From Lachnospiraceae bacterium (GTDB lineage Bacteria; Bacillota; Clostridia; Lachnospirales; Lachnospiraceae), in assembly GCA_910575075.1 (NCBI GenBank), contig CAJTCY010000009.1, positions 113,768-177,767 of the forward strand: 64,000 bases of DNA, in the 5' to 3' direction. Shown piece by piece: positions 44,377-51,213 of this stretch; positions within the stretch are counted from its first letter, which is position 1; each line of letters opens with the position of its first letter. The notes beneath the pieces were generated by a model, which saw nothing but the letters and a program-made list of their open reading frames with translations, was not told the origin of the DNA and did not search any database. The position numbers and the translations under genes are program-made.

Positions 44377-45351
44377 ATGTGTACGGCAGCAGCTTATAAA
44401 ACGAAAAATTTTTATTTTGGACGTACTTTAGATTATGATTGTTCTTATGGGGAAAAAGTATTGATTACTCCCAGAAATTATGCTTTTCATTTTAGAGATA
44501 AAGGAATTATAAATTCGCACTATGCCATGATCGGCATGGCGTGTGCTGCAGAAAATTATCCGTTGTATTATGAGGCGGTAAATGAAAAGGGGCTGGGAAT
44601 GGCAGGGCTCAATTTTGTGGGAAATGCGGTCTTGAGGGATAAAGAAGAAGATAAGGATAATATTGCCCAGTTTGAATTTATTCCCTGGATACTCAGCCAA
44701 TGTTCTAATGTAAATGAGGCGCGGAAATTGGTGGAAAAAGTAAATTTGTGGAAGATTCCATTTAATGACCAGTTTCCAATTGCGCAGCTTCACTGGATGA
44801 TTTCAAACAGCGAGGCATCCATTGTGGTAGAATTTGTAAAAGAGGGGTTAAAAATATATGAAAATCCAGTACATGTATTGACCAATAATCCACCTTTTGA
44901 CAAACAGATGTCAGCGTTGAATAATTATATGAAACTGTCTGCTAAATCACCGGAAAACAGATTTGCTTCGGGTTTGGAGTTGGAGCAGTACAGCCGAGGA
45001 ATGGGAGCTATAGGGCTTCCGGGAGATTTGTCTTCTCAGTCGAGATTTGTAAGAGCTGCATTTGTAAGAATGAATTCTGTTTCTGGAGAGGGAGAGGCAG
45101 AGAGCGTCAGTCAGTTTTTCCATATCCTGAATTCCGTAGATCAGCAGCGAGGCTGCTGCGAGCTGGAAAACGGTGGATATGAGATTACCATCTATACCTG
45201 TTGCTGCAATGCTGATAAAGGAATTTACTATTATACCAGCTATGACAATCATCAGATTACAGCTGTAGACATGTACAGGGAAGACTTGGACAGCGGTGAA
45301 CTGATATGGTTTTCTTTGATAAAAGAGGAAAATATTCAGCGGCAGAATTAG
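44377..45351 (+). CDS. bsh: Choloylglycine hydrolase family protein, probable bile salt hydrolase
   Basis: 324 aa Ntn-hydrolase that deconjugates glycine or taurine bile acids (some relatives cleave penicillin V). The start is fixed by the catalytic Cys2 exposed after Met removal (MCTAAAY). Other pocket residues present: Arg16 and Asp19 in FGRTLDYD, the Asn pair in HVLTNNPPFD (about 172) and the Arg in SSQSRFVRAAFVRM (about 223). No signal peptide, as in known cytoplasmic BSHs. Stand-alone gene before the tRNA operon. Its activity fits a gut habitat; substrate preference cannot be read from the sequence. Confidence 0.88.
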   Translation: MCTAAAYKTKNFYFGRTLDYDCSYGEKVLITPRNYAFHFRDKGIINSHYAMIGMACAAENYPLYYEAVNEKGLGMAGLNFVGNAVLRDKEEDKDNIAQFEFIPWILSQCSNVNEARKLVEKVNLWKIPFNDQFPIAQLHWMISNSEASIVVEFVKEGLKIYENPVHVLTNNPPFDKQMSALNNYMKLSAKSPENRFASGLELEQYSRGMGAIGLPGDLSSQSRFVRAAFVRMNSVSGEGEAESVSQFFHILNSVDQQRGCCELENGGYEITIYTCCCNADKGIYYYTSYDNHQITAVDMYREDLDSGELIWFSLIKEENIQRQN

Positions 45352-45409
45352 AAATATATGGTAAAATAAAAAATGTTTAAAGAAAATGTAAAAAAGTGTA
45401 AAAAAGTTA

Positions 45410-45438
45410 TTGACATTTGGACGAGTATCACATATAAT
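45410..45438 (+). promoter_or_regulatory. Promoter of the tRNA operon
   Basis: Consensus TTGACA (45410-45415), 17-bp spacer, consensus TATAAT (45433-45438), 37 bp before the first tRNA. Confidence 0.85.
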
Positions 45439-45474
45439 ATACCTTGCGTTACGAAAAAGAGATGCATTATTTTT

Positions 45475-45549
45475 CGGGGTGTGGCTCAGCTTGGCTAGAG
45501 CGCCTGGTTTGGGACCAGGAGGTCGCAGGTTCGAATCCTGTCACCCCGA
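45475..45549 (+). tRNA. tRNA-Pro (TGG)
   Basis: Acceptor CGGGGTG/CACCCCG, anticodon TGG in a 5-bp stem, T-loop GTTCGAATC. No encoded CCA. Confidence 0.97.
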
Positions 45550-45558
45550 TGAAATTAT

Positions 45559-45629
45559 GCGGGTGTAGTTCAATGGTAGAACACCAGCCTTCCAAGCTGG
45601 ATACGTGGGTTCGATTCCCATCACCCGCT
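45559..45629 (+). tRNA. tRNA-Gly (TCC)
   Basis: Acceptor GCGGGTG/CACCCGC, anticodon TCC, T-loop GTTCGATTC. Confidence 0.97.
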
Positions 45630-45717
45630 TTTATGAAGCACTTGACGGTAATCAGCCAGGTGTGGAAGCATACCTGAGTGCGGAGCATAAAGGCTTAGCA
45701 GCAAGGTAGAGCTGTAT

Positions 45718-45791
<74 letters not shown>

Positions 45792-45833
45792 TTTCTCTGA
45801 AGGAGAAGTTTACAGGGTAGATTCCTGGTATAT

Positions 45834-45908
45834 GGTGGGTATAGCGCAGTTGGTTAGCGCGCCAGATTGTGGCTCTGGAGGCCCAGGGTTCGAATCCCTG
45901 TATCCACC
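45834..45908 (+). tRNA. tRNA-His (GTG)
   Basis: Anticodon GTG; the extra 5' G (45834) opposite C at 45908 is the tRNA-His identity pair. T-loop GTTCGAATC. Confidence 0.97.
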
Positions 45909-45973
45909 TTATGTGATGACAGAGGCGGTCAACACAGGCGGGATCTTTGTCCAGGCATCGCCGCACATTATAT

Positions 45974-46045
45974 TGGGCTATCGCCAAGCGGTAAGGCACA
46001 GGACTTTGACTCCTGCATTCGCTGGTTCAAATCCAGCTAGCCCAG
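45974..46045 (+). tRNA. tRNA-Gln (TTG)
   Basis: Acceptor TGGGCTA/TAGCCCA, anticodon TTG, T-loop GTTCAAATC. Confidence 0.97.
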
Positions 46046-46051
46046 TTATAT

Positions 46052-46124
46052 GGGATATTAGCTCAGTTGGTAGAGCACTTGACTTTTAATCAAGTTGTCC
46101 GGGGTTCGAATCCCCGATGTCTCA
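46052..46124 (+). tRNA. tRNA-Lys (TTT), integration site
   Basis: Acceptor GGGATAT/ATGTCTC with G-T pairs, anticodon TTT, T-loop GTTCGAATC. Its 3' 23 bases plus one more are repeated at 49251-49274, marking an integrated element. Confidence 0.97.
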
Positions 46125-46125
46125 T
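46102..46125 (+). repeat. Attachment-site repeat in tRNA-Lys
   Basis: 24 bp from the T-arm through the acceptor 3' end, repeated at 49251-49274 with one C/T difference. Confidence 0.85.
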
Positions 46126-46161
46126 TGTCGAAAAGCCTTTAAAATAGGCGTTTTTAGAAGA

Positions 46162-46190
46162 AAAACACTCCAATGAATGGGGTGTTTTTT
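46162..46190 (+). terminator. Terminator of the tRNA operon (inside the element)
   Basis: AAAACACTCC (46162-46171) pairs with GGGGTGTTTT (46179-46188), ending in a T-run. It lies just past the att repeat, so the integrated element supplies the terminator. Confidence 0.8.
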
Positions 46191-46210
46191 GTCGTATGAC
46201 TAACATTTGA

Positions 46211-46499
46211 TTAACATGGTTTTTGTATGAGGAGGTTTTCAAGCGTCTGTGCTGCCTGCTCGTCTTTCTTCTGCAGGGCGTGGGTGTATATGTTCATGGT
46301 GGTGCTTATCTGGGCGTGTCCCAGCCTGTTCGATACTGTCCGTATATCTATGTTGCGTTCCTTTAGCAGAAGGGAGTATAATTTGTTTAAGTGCGCCGGC
46401 TGTACCTTTGCCAGTTTCCAAAATCTGCTTATCGTGGATATCTCTGCCGTTGCTTACCGTTATCTGATAGCTTTTTCCTCTTTTCCTAATACTTGCCAT
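46211..46499 (-). pseudogene. Tyrosine integrase remnant with large internal deletion
   Basis: Read on the minus strand it starts MASIRKRGKSYQITVSNGRD, the N-terminal arm-binding domain of Tn916-like/phage integrases. After KQILET the frame shifts. The other frame then gives a short core-binding fragment (QPAHLNKLYSLLLKE) and the C-terminal catalytic end RLGHAQISTTMNIYTHAL with the Tyr nucleophile, stopping at 46211. The catalytic domain portion with the first Arg and the H-x-x-R motif is gone. It is therefore inactive, and the element cannot excise by itself. Confidence 0.85.
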
Positions 46500-46647
46500 A
46501 AATTTTACCAATCCTTTCTTAAAAATAGGTGCATTTTATAAAGGACTGTGATATACTCGCTTTGTGAGAGAATGTATATCATAATCCTTTATGGTATCAA
46601 TCTGAAAGGCTCCGGCGGTGGTGCGTCGGGGCATTTTCAAATTATAG

Positions 46648-46676
46648 TTGAAAAATCTGCATTCATGGCATATAAT
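46648..46676 (+). promoter_or_regulatory. Promoter of candidate antitoxin RNA 1
   Basis: TTGAAA (46648-46653), 17-bp spacer, consensus TATAAT (46671-46676), with no coding frame downstream on this strand. Confidence 0.75.
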
Positions 46677-46682
46677 ATACTT

Positions 46683-46781
46683 AGCAAGAGAGCCGAAAGC
46701 TAGAGTACACCTAGCCGCCGGAAAAATAATTTGTTACATGAAGTAGCGCCTTATCTTACCAGGACGAGGGCGCTACTTTTT
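46683..46781 (+). ncRNA. Candidate type I antitoxin RNA 1 (about 100 nt)
   Basis: Expected start about 46683 from the promoter; it ends at a strong terminator (AGTAGCGCC 46742-46750 with GGCGCTACT 46769-46777, then T5). A 5' hairpin GCTAG/CTAGC is at 46699-46715. It runs against the 3' end of the holin-like toxin gene (46773-46859, minus), overlapping its last codons and the 3' untranslated part. This is the layout of RatA/TxpA-type antisense RNAs. Confidence 0.7.
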
Positions 46782-46859
46782 GCGTTTGATGTTGGTAACA
46801 AGAGTTATAACGGCGCAAAGCATAATTACGAATGTGAATAAGTCACTATATGTAACCAT
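46773..46859 (-). CDS. Holin-like toxin peptide 1 (type I toxin candidate)
   Basis: 28 aa: MVTYSDLFTF, then a single transmembrane helix (VIMLCAVITLV) and the basic end NIKRKK. This matches the putative holin-like toxin family (Hol_Tox, relatives of TxpA/BsrG type peptides). Read on the minus strand, an AAAGGGGG ribosome site lies 8 nt before the ATG. It is too short for ordinary gene calling. The convergent RNA at 46683-46781 is its likely antitoxin. A TATAAT on the minus strand near 46929-46934 may be its -10 box. Confidence 0.75.
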   Translation of the reverse strand: MVTYSDLFTFVIMLCAVITLVTNIKRKK

Positions 46860-47586
46860 AGCACCAGCCCCCTTTCTTTCGTCCGGTGGCTGACGTAATC
46901 GCCCCTTCGGCTCCCTGGTTAAATATATTATATTGTCATAGTGCAGGGTTTCCCGATTTGAAATCGGAGAATAGGTGGTATTTGAAATGGGATCTGTTGC
47001 AGGAAGTTGCAACATGCCCGGACTTCCCTCATTTGGAATGAGCAAAGCCAATATTAGCCTGGTTAAGCTCAAGATTGAGCTGAAGGACATTTTCCCCTGA
47101 GTTGAAGGACGTTTTGTCCCTTCGTCCGTTTTTTGGACAAAACTTTTCCACACATCTGTGGACGAGGTAGAACCAACCATCTGGAATCCAAGCGCTTGAC
47201 AGGTTCGCCACAATTTTGTGGACCTTATATTCCAGCCCGTACCTAAGGGTACGCTTCTTGTGCGTATGCATATCGTCCCGACACTCGATAACGAATTGTT
47301 ATTGAGTGCAGGGGGGTGCTGATCGGATCTCCCTTGTGTAAGGTATCACAACCCTAGGGGAGGAGAAATTTTGCGCCGGGGGTGAAAAATTTTAGGGTGG
47401 GCTTGCCGGAATTGTATTGATTTGTTGCAAGGACATATAAATGTGTGTCAAAATTTTATCGGTTTATAGAAAATTATAGGCAGTAGGTGTGAAAATAAGG
47501 CATAATTGTCAGATTATTTGCAGGCAAATGCATGTTCTGCAAAAGCTGTGCATTGCAGGGCTTGCTATATGGTGTCGAAAAATTGG
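46860..47586. other. Non-coding stretch of the tRNA-Lys element
   Basis: Holds the toxin 1 leader and probable minus-strand -10 box. A hairpin CACTCGATAAC/GTTATTGAGTG (about 47282-47308) is followed by a G6 run. Frames here have no ribosome sites or recognisable protein. Confidence 0.4.
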
Positions 47587-47615
47587 TTGACAAATCGTCG
47601 ATTAAATCCCATAAT
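47587..47615 (+). promoter_or_regulatory. Promoter of the element's cargo gene
   Basis: Consensus TTGACA (47587-47592), 17-bp spacer, CATAAT (47610-47615). Confidence 0.6.
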
Positions 47616-47710
47616 TATAGCCATAGGAGTAGGCAAAAAATGCCAGGGGTATATAATAAGGAGTAATCAAGGGAATGCCCGGCACATAAAGAAGGAACAG
47701 AGGGATTTTC

Positions 47711-48418
47711 ATGGAAAGGAAAGGGAAGATGAAAGGGATGGCTAAGAGGGTGGCAGTGGCGGTTACGGCAGTGGCGGTCGTGCTTGGCAGTGTGTCCGCG
47801 CCGGCGACAGCCGAGGCAAAGGGGACGGCGTTCCACAAGAAGAAAGTCAGCAGTGTTACGCCGACCATCAAGTCCGCCAAGCGGTCTGGGGGCAGAATCA
47901 GGGTCACGGTTTCCGTGCCGGCGGCAAAGGTCAGAAAGCTGGGCAAGGTAAAGAAAATCACGGTCGCTTACGGCTCTACCAAGAACAGCAGGAAGTTCGA
48001 GGCGAAAAAGGCACAGGCGAAGGTAACCAAAAAAGGAAAGAACCAGTACACATTTACCTTAAAGGACAACAAATATAAGAATTACTACATGGCAGTCCAG
48101 TTCAGCGGCAAGAGCAATTGGAGCAAGATGGCTAAAGCAAGCGGTTCTTCCTCTTCTGCTAAAGAGGAAAAATATTGGCTGAAATGTAACGGCAAAGGCT
48201 GTGACTTCTATGTAGAAGGAAATGATATGGATAAGCTTATAGACTTACATTATCAACATACCACTGAGCTTTGTAAAAAGTTTGAGGAATCTATGCCTAA
48301 TAATTTTGCAACTGTTGAAGAGCGTATAGCGTATATACAGAAGTATCATCCAGGCACTCTTGGGCATGGTGGTTACACAAACGGAATTAGAGCTAAAAGC
48401 TATGGATATAGCAATTAA
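47711..48418 (+). CDS. Secreted Lys-rich cargo protein of unknown function
   Basis: 235 aa. The Sec signal peptide spans about 1-38 (hydrophobic AVAVTAVAVVLGSVSAPATA, cleavage near AEA-KG). An Fn3-like beta-rich, strongly basic domain follows (about 40-145, KKITVAYGSTKNSRKFEAKK). After a Ser-rich linker, the C-terminal part has KCNGKGCDFYVEG and a His/Cys pair in LIDLHYQHTTELCKKF. That CxxxxC-x-H-type pattern could bind metal, but I recognise no family. Ribosome site AGAGGGA. Its placement between two toxin-antitoxin modules on an integrated element marks it as the cargo. Confidence 0.75.
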   Translation: MERKGKMKGMAKRVAVAVTAVAVVLGSVSAPATAEAKGTAFHKKKVSSVTPTIKSAKRSGGRIRVTVSVPAAKVRKLGKVKKITVAYGSTKNSRKFEAKKAQAKVTKKGKNQYTFTLKDNKYKNYYMAVQFSGKSNWSKMAKASGSSSSAKEEKYWLKCNGKGCDFYVEGNDMDKLIDLHYQHTTELCKKFEESMPNNFATVEERIAYIQKYHPGTLGHGGYTNGIRAKSYGYSN

Positions 48419-48427
48419 GGACATTCT

Positions 48428-48452
48428 ACCCCACTTCGGTGGGGTTCTTTTA
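48428..48452 (+). terminator. Terminator of the cargo gene
   Basis: ACCCCAC (48428-48434), TTCG loop, GTGGGGT (48439-48445), then TTCTTTT. Confidence 0.85.
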
Positions 48453-48815
48453 TGGAATAAACTTCCATAAGCAAAACCTATTTTGAATCTTCATGCTTAT
48501 ATTGTAACCTGTTTTGTATAGTTTGTTCAGCTTTTGTATAAATATGACAACTTGTTCCTCAGTCCGTACGGTATACAGCCTTGTGTGGTTTTTGCAGATG
48601 TTTTGCTTGCCTGATAGGATTGGCAAAGGGAAAAGGCTTATATATAATTAAGGGATATTCCAATAAAGTGGCTTGGAACATCCCTTTTTCCATGCTGGGG
48701 GTATTTTCGCCGGCAATCCGACCTGTAACCCCCCACTTACTTTGCAAGTGCCGTCTGGTAAAGGGGTTGACAGGCTCAATGGCATTCCTGTGCCTGGCAG
48801 GGCTGGAAAAATTAA
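48453..48815. other. Stretch without a supported gene
   Basis: Frames on both strands lack ribosome sites and recognisable protein. No clear repeat or hairpin apart from a TTGACA without a matching -10 near 48767. Confidence 0.4.
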
Positions 48816-48844
48816 TTGCCGGATGGCTTTCTGTGTGCTATAAT
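48816..48844 (+). promoter_or_regulatory. Promoter of holin-like toxin 2
   Basis: TTGCCG (48816-48821), 17-bp spacer, consensus TATAAT (48839-48844), 69 bp before the toxin start. Confidence 0.65.
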
Positions 48845-48912
48845 CGGTGCAAGGAGCAGTTCGTGTTATAGGGTGTGTTGACCTCATTCCTAAAAGAATG
48901 GGGGTGATGCCT

Positions 48913-49002
48913 ATGAAAAATCATTTTGATTTTAAGGATATGCTGACCTTTGGCATATTCCTTTTGGCATTGCTTACATTTATTTTTAACTTTTGTAAGT
49001 AG
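48913..49002 (+). CDS. Holin-like toxin peptide 2 (type I toxin candidate)
   Basis: 29 aa from ATG 48913: MKNHFDFKDM, then a transmembrane helix LTFGIFLLALLTFIFNF and end CK. The ribosome site GGGGGTG is 7 nt upstream; ATG 48907 would be too close to it. It shares with toxin 1 the D-x-L-T-F entry into a single helix and the holin-like toxin layout, but is encoded in the opposite direction. The mRNA probably ends at a hairpin CAACC/GGTTG followed by CTCCTTTT (49073-49101). Confidence 0.75.
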   Translation: MKNHFDFKDMLTFGIFLLALLTFIFNFCK

Positions 49003-49013
49003 CCATACATAGC

Positions 49014-49100
49014 AAAAGCCACCCTGATACTTTGGTCGGTGTTTAGGTGGCATTGCTACTCTGATAATCGGTCAACCACTTTGTGGGCGGTTGCTCCTTT
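49014..49100 (-). ncRNA. Candidate type I antitoxin RNA 2 (about 87 nt)
   Basis: Minus-strand RNA from the promoter at 49106-49134 to a terminator (GCCACC 49046-49051 side with GGTGGC 49018-49023 side, then TTTT on the minus strand). Its whole length is complementary to the 3' untranslated part of toxin 2 mRNA. Like RNA 1 it has a 5' hairpin that doubles as the toxin mRNA terminator. Confidence 0.7.
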
Positions 49101-49105
49101 TCTAT

Positions 49106-49134
49106 AATATAACATTTCCGGGTGCGGAAATCAA
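49106..49134 (-). promoter_or_regulatory. Promoter of candidate antitoxin RNA 2
   Basis: On the minus strand TTGATT (49134-49129), 17-bp spacer, TATATT (49111-49106). Confidence 0.65.
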
Positions 49135-49250
49135 CTGTAATTATAAAATCCGGCGGAATTATACTGCAAAGGATTTGATTACACTTTTGATTACACTCAA
49201 AGATGATGTGCCACGAACGCCTTTCTTTCGGTATTTTCTGGACATTCCTA

Positions 49251-49274
49251 GGGTTCGAATCCTCGATGTCTCAT
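49251..49274 (+). repeat. Distal attachment-site repeat (partial tRNA-Lys 3' end)
   Basis: Matches 46102-46125 at 23 of 24 positions. It has no anticodon arm or D-arm, so it is not a tRNA. Confidence 0.85.
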
Positions 49275-49393
49275 GAATTGAAAAGCAGTGTAAATCCAGT
49301 AATTTCAATGGTTTGCGCTGTTATTTTGCATTTTTTTAAGTGACGAAAAGTATATAAAAGTAAGTAGTTTTATATGTCCGCATGGTGTCCGCA

Positions 49394-49540
49394 AATCATA
49401 CGGCAAGATCCATTATCGTACCCTGCCACAGAGTAGTTGGTGGAAATGACAGTCTTACTGGATATGCAGAAGGCATTGACAAAAAGATTGCTCTCTTGAA
49501 AATGGAAAAGGCATATGAAGGAAACATTTTTTGTTCCTAA
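49394..49540 (+). pseudogene. ogt: C-terminal fragment of an O6-methylguanine-DNA methyltransferase gene
   Basis: Open frame of 48 codons ending in TAA 49538 that reads SIIVPCHRVVGGNDSLTGYA and then GIDKKIALLKMEKAY, the Ogt/Ada active-site region with the methyl-acceptor Cys in PCHR. The N-terminal two thirds are absent upstream, where the tRNA-Lys element ends. It is either a relic or a gene truncated by rearrangement at this hotspot. Confidence 0.8.
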
Positions 49541-49598
49541 AAAAGCACAGCACCATGAGAGCGTGTATATAAAATTCCGCTACAATCAAAAACCTATA

Positions 49599-49627
49599 TT
49601 GACAAAAGCATAAAAGGGGCATATAAT
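49599..49627 (+). promoter_or_regulatory. Promoter of the MATE gene
   Basis: Consensus TTGACA (49599-49604), 17-bp spacer, consensus TATAAT (49622-49627). Confidence 0.85.
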
Positions 49628-49641
49628 TTCAAACACAACAG

Positions 49642-49682
49642 AGAACCACAGGGGTCATGAGCTGTCCGGGTGGTTCTTTTTT
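49642..49682 (+). terminator. Terminator hairpin in the MATE leader (attenuator candidate)
   Basis: AGAACCAC (49642-49649) pairs with GTGGTTCT (49670-49677), followed by T6. It lies between the strong promoter and the MATE start, so most transcripts should stop here unless the hairpin is relieved. I recognise no known riboswitch in the short leader. Confidence 0.75.
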
Positions 49683-49715
49683 GAACCAATATTTTGAAGA
49701 GAGGAAGTGGCTGTT

Positions 49716-51107
49716 ATGGCGAAAAGTGTGACAAAAGATATGACCAAAGGATCACCGCTCCGGCTGATCCTGCAATTTTGTATCCCTCTATTTTTTGGAA
49801 TGCTGTTTCAGCAGTTTTATAATATGATGGATACGGTGATTGTTGGAAAATTTCTCGGAGTACATGCGTTGGCGTCTGTGGGCTCTACGGGCTCCATAAA
49901 TTTTATGATTATAGGATTCTGCATGGGTGTGTGCAACGGATTTGCGATTCCGGCAGCACAGCAGTTTGGAGCAGGAGATTATCATAATCTGAGAAAATAT
50001 GTTGCCAACAGTGTGTGGCTTACCATTGCTTTTGCGGGAGTGATGACAGTGTCAGTCTGCGTGTTCTGCCGTCAGATTTTGATGTGGATGAACACGCCTG
50101 CGGATATTATTGAGGGTGCCTATGATTACATATTTGTAATTTTTTTGGGGATTCCAGTTATTTATCTCTATAATTTGCTGTCAGGCATCATACGTTCGCT
50201 GGGAGACAGCAAAAGCCCGTTGTTTTTCCTGATTTTGTCTTCTGTGCTCAATATCATTCTGGATCTGGTATTGATTCTTGTATTTGATATGGGAGTGGCA
50301 GGAGCAGCCTGGGCAACCGTTATCGCGCAGGCGGTTTCTGGTATTGCCTGCCTTATTTATATGATAATGAGATTTGAGATTTTAAAAATTTCCAGGGAGG
50401 AATGGCGGTTAGATGGAAGGTGCGTGGGTGTTTTATGCAATATGGGGATACCTATGGGGCTGCAGTATTCAATTACTGCCATTGGAAGCGTAATTCTTCA
50501 GACAGCGGTAAATGGCATTGGCTCTATGGCAGTGGCAGCAGTAGCGGCAGGAACTAAGATCAGTATGTTTTTTTGCTGTCCATTTGATGCCATGGGTTCC
50601 ACCATGGCAACATATGCAGGGCAGAATGTGGGAGCCGGCGAGCTGGACCGTGTTTCAAAAGGCATGAAATCCACCTGCCTGCTGGGGCTTGGTTATTCTG
50701 TGGCAGCTGCAGTTGTGCTGGGATTTTTTGGAGGAACCATTGCCTTGCTGTTTGTAGATGCAGGGCAGACAGAAATTATCCGGCATGTGACCTGGCTTCT
50801 ATGGGCAAATGTTGCATTTTATTTTCCGCTTGCACTGGTAAATATTGTTCGTTTTACCATACAGGGGCTTGGATTTAGCAAATTTGCCATTCTCGCCGGG
50901 GTGGCAGAGATGGCGGCACGCTGCTTAGTAGCGCTGGCTTTTGTACCAGTATTTGGTTACATAGCAGTCTGTTTTGCAAACCCGGCGGCATGGATTTTTG
51001 CAGATTTATTTTTGATTCCTGCATATATGTATGTGATGAAGCATCTGCATCGTATGGGAATTCAGCCAGTGCAACAGCCGGATTGTGCAAAACTAACCAA
51101 AGATTAA
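49716..51107 (+). CDS. MATE-family multidrug/metabolite efflux transporter
   Basis: 463 aa from ATG 49716, with AGAGGAA about 10 nt upstream (GTG 49707 is the alternative). About twelve transmembrane helices in two homologous halves; FCIPLFFGMLFQQFYNMMDT and VGKFLGVHALASVGSTG are the MATE start motifs, and GIIRSLGDSKSPLFFLI is the conserved loop. Na+- or H+-coupled export of cationic compounds. Controlled by the upstream attenuator-like hairpin. Confidence 0.93.
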   Translation: MAKSVTKDMTKGSPLRLILQFCIPLFFGMLFQQFYNMMDTVIVGKFLGVHALASVGSTGSINFMIIGFCMGVCNGFAIPAAQQFGAGDYHNLRKYVANSVWLTIAFAGVMTVSVCVFCRQILMWMNTPADIIEGAYDYIFVIFLGIPVIYLYNLLSGIIRSLGDSKSPLFFLILSSVLNIILDLVLILVFDMGVAGAAWATVIAQAVSGIACLIYMIMRFEILKISREEWRLDGRCVGVLCNMGIPMGLQYSITAIGSVILQTAVNGIGSMAVAAVAAGTKISMFFCCPFDAMGSTMATYAGQNVGAGELDRVSKGMKSTCLLGLGYSVAAAVVLGFFGGTIALLFVDAGQTEIIRHVTWLLWANVAFYFPLALVNIVRFTIQGLGFSKFAILAGVAEMAARCLVALAFVPVFGYIAVCFANPAAWIFADLFLIPAYMYVMKHLHRMGIQPVQQPDCAKLTKD

Positions 51108-51139
51108 TAAATTTTAAGAAATTTTTTATGATAGAAAGG

Positions 51140-51169
51140 TTGATTTTTGCCCTATGTTCGTCATATGAT
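51140..51169 (+). promoter_or_regulatory. Probable promoter of the deacetylase gene
   Basis: TTGATT (51140-51145), 18-bp spacer, TATGAT (51164-51169). Confidence 0.45.
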
Positions 51170-51213
51170 AGAATAAAAGAAAATGCTTTACAAATGGTAA
51201 AGGAGAAATTAAG

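Larger units (their letters stand above)
46102..49274. mobile_element. 3.1-kb degraded integrated element at tRNA-Lys
   Basis: Bounded by a 24-bp direct repeat of the tRNA-Lys 3' end (46102-46125 and 49251-49274, one mismatch). The integrase remnant lies next to the tRNA and reads away from the element's interior, as in many tRNA-integrated elements. Contents: integrase remnant, two holin-like toxin/antisense RNA modules, one secreted cargo protein. No replication or structural genes. Confidence 0.8.

Noticed and set aside
44345..44431. Short overlapping frame starting 32 bp before the bile salt hydrolase gene
   Set aside because: The ribosome site is ambiguous and the catalytic Cys2 fixes the real gene start at 44377; a leader peptide cannot be excluded but is unsupported.
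47029..47271. Minus-strand frame in the tRNA-Lys element
   Set aside because: No ribosome site, unusual composition and overlap with palindromes; probably non-coding.
49251..49274. Second tRNA gene
   Set aside because: Only the T-arm and acceptor 3' strand are present; it is the att repeat.
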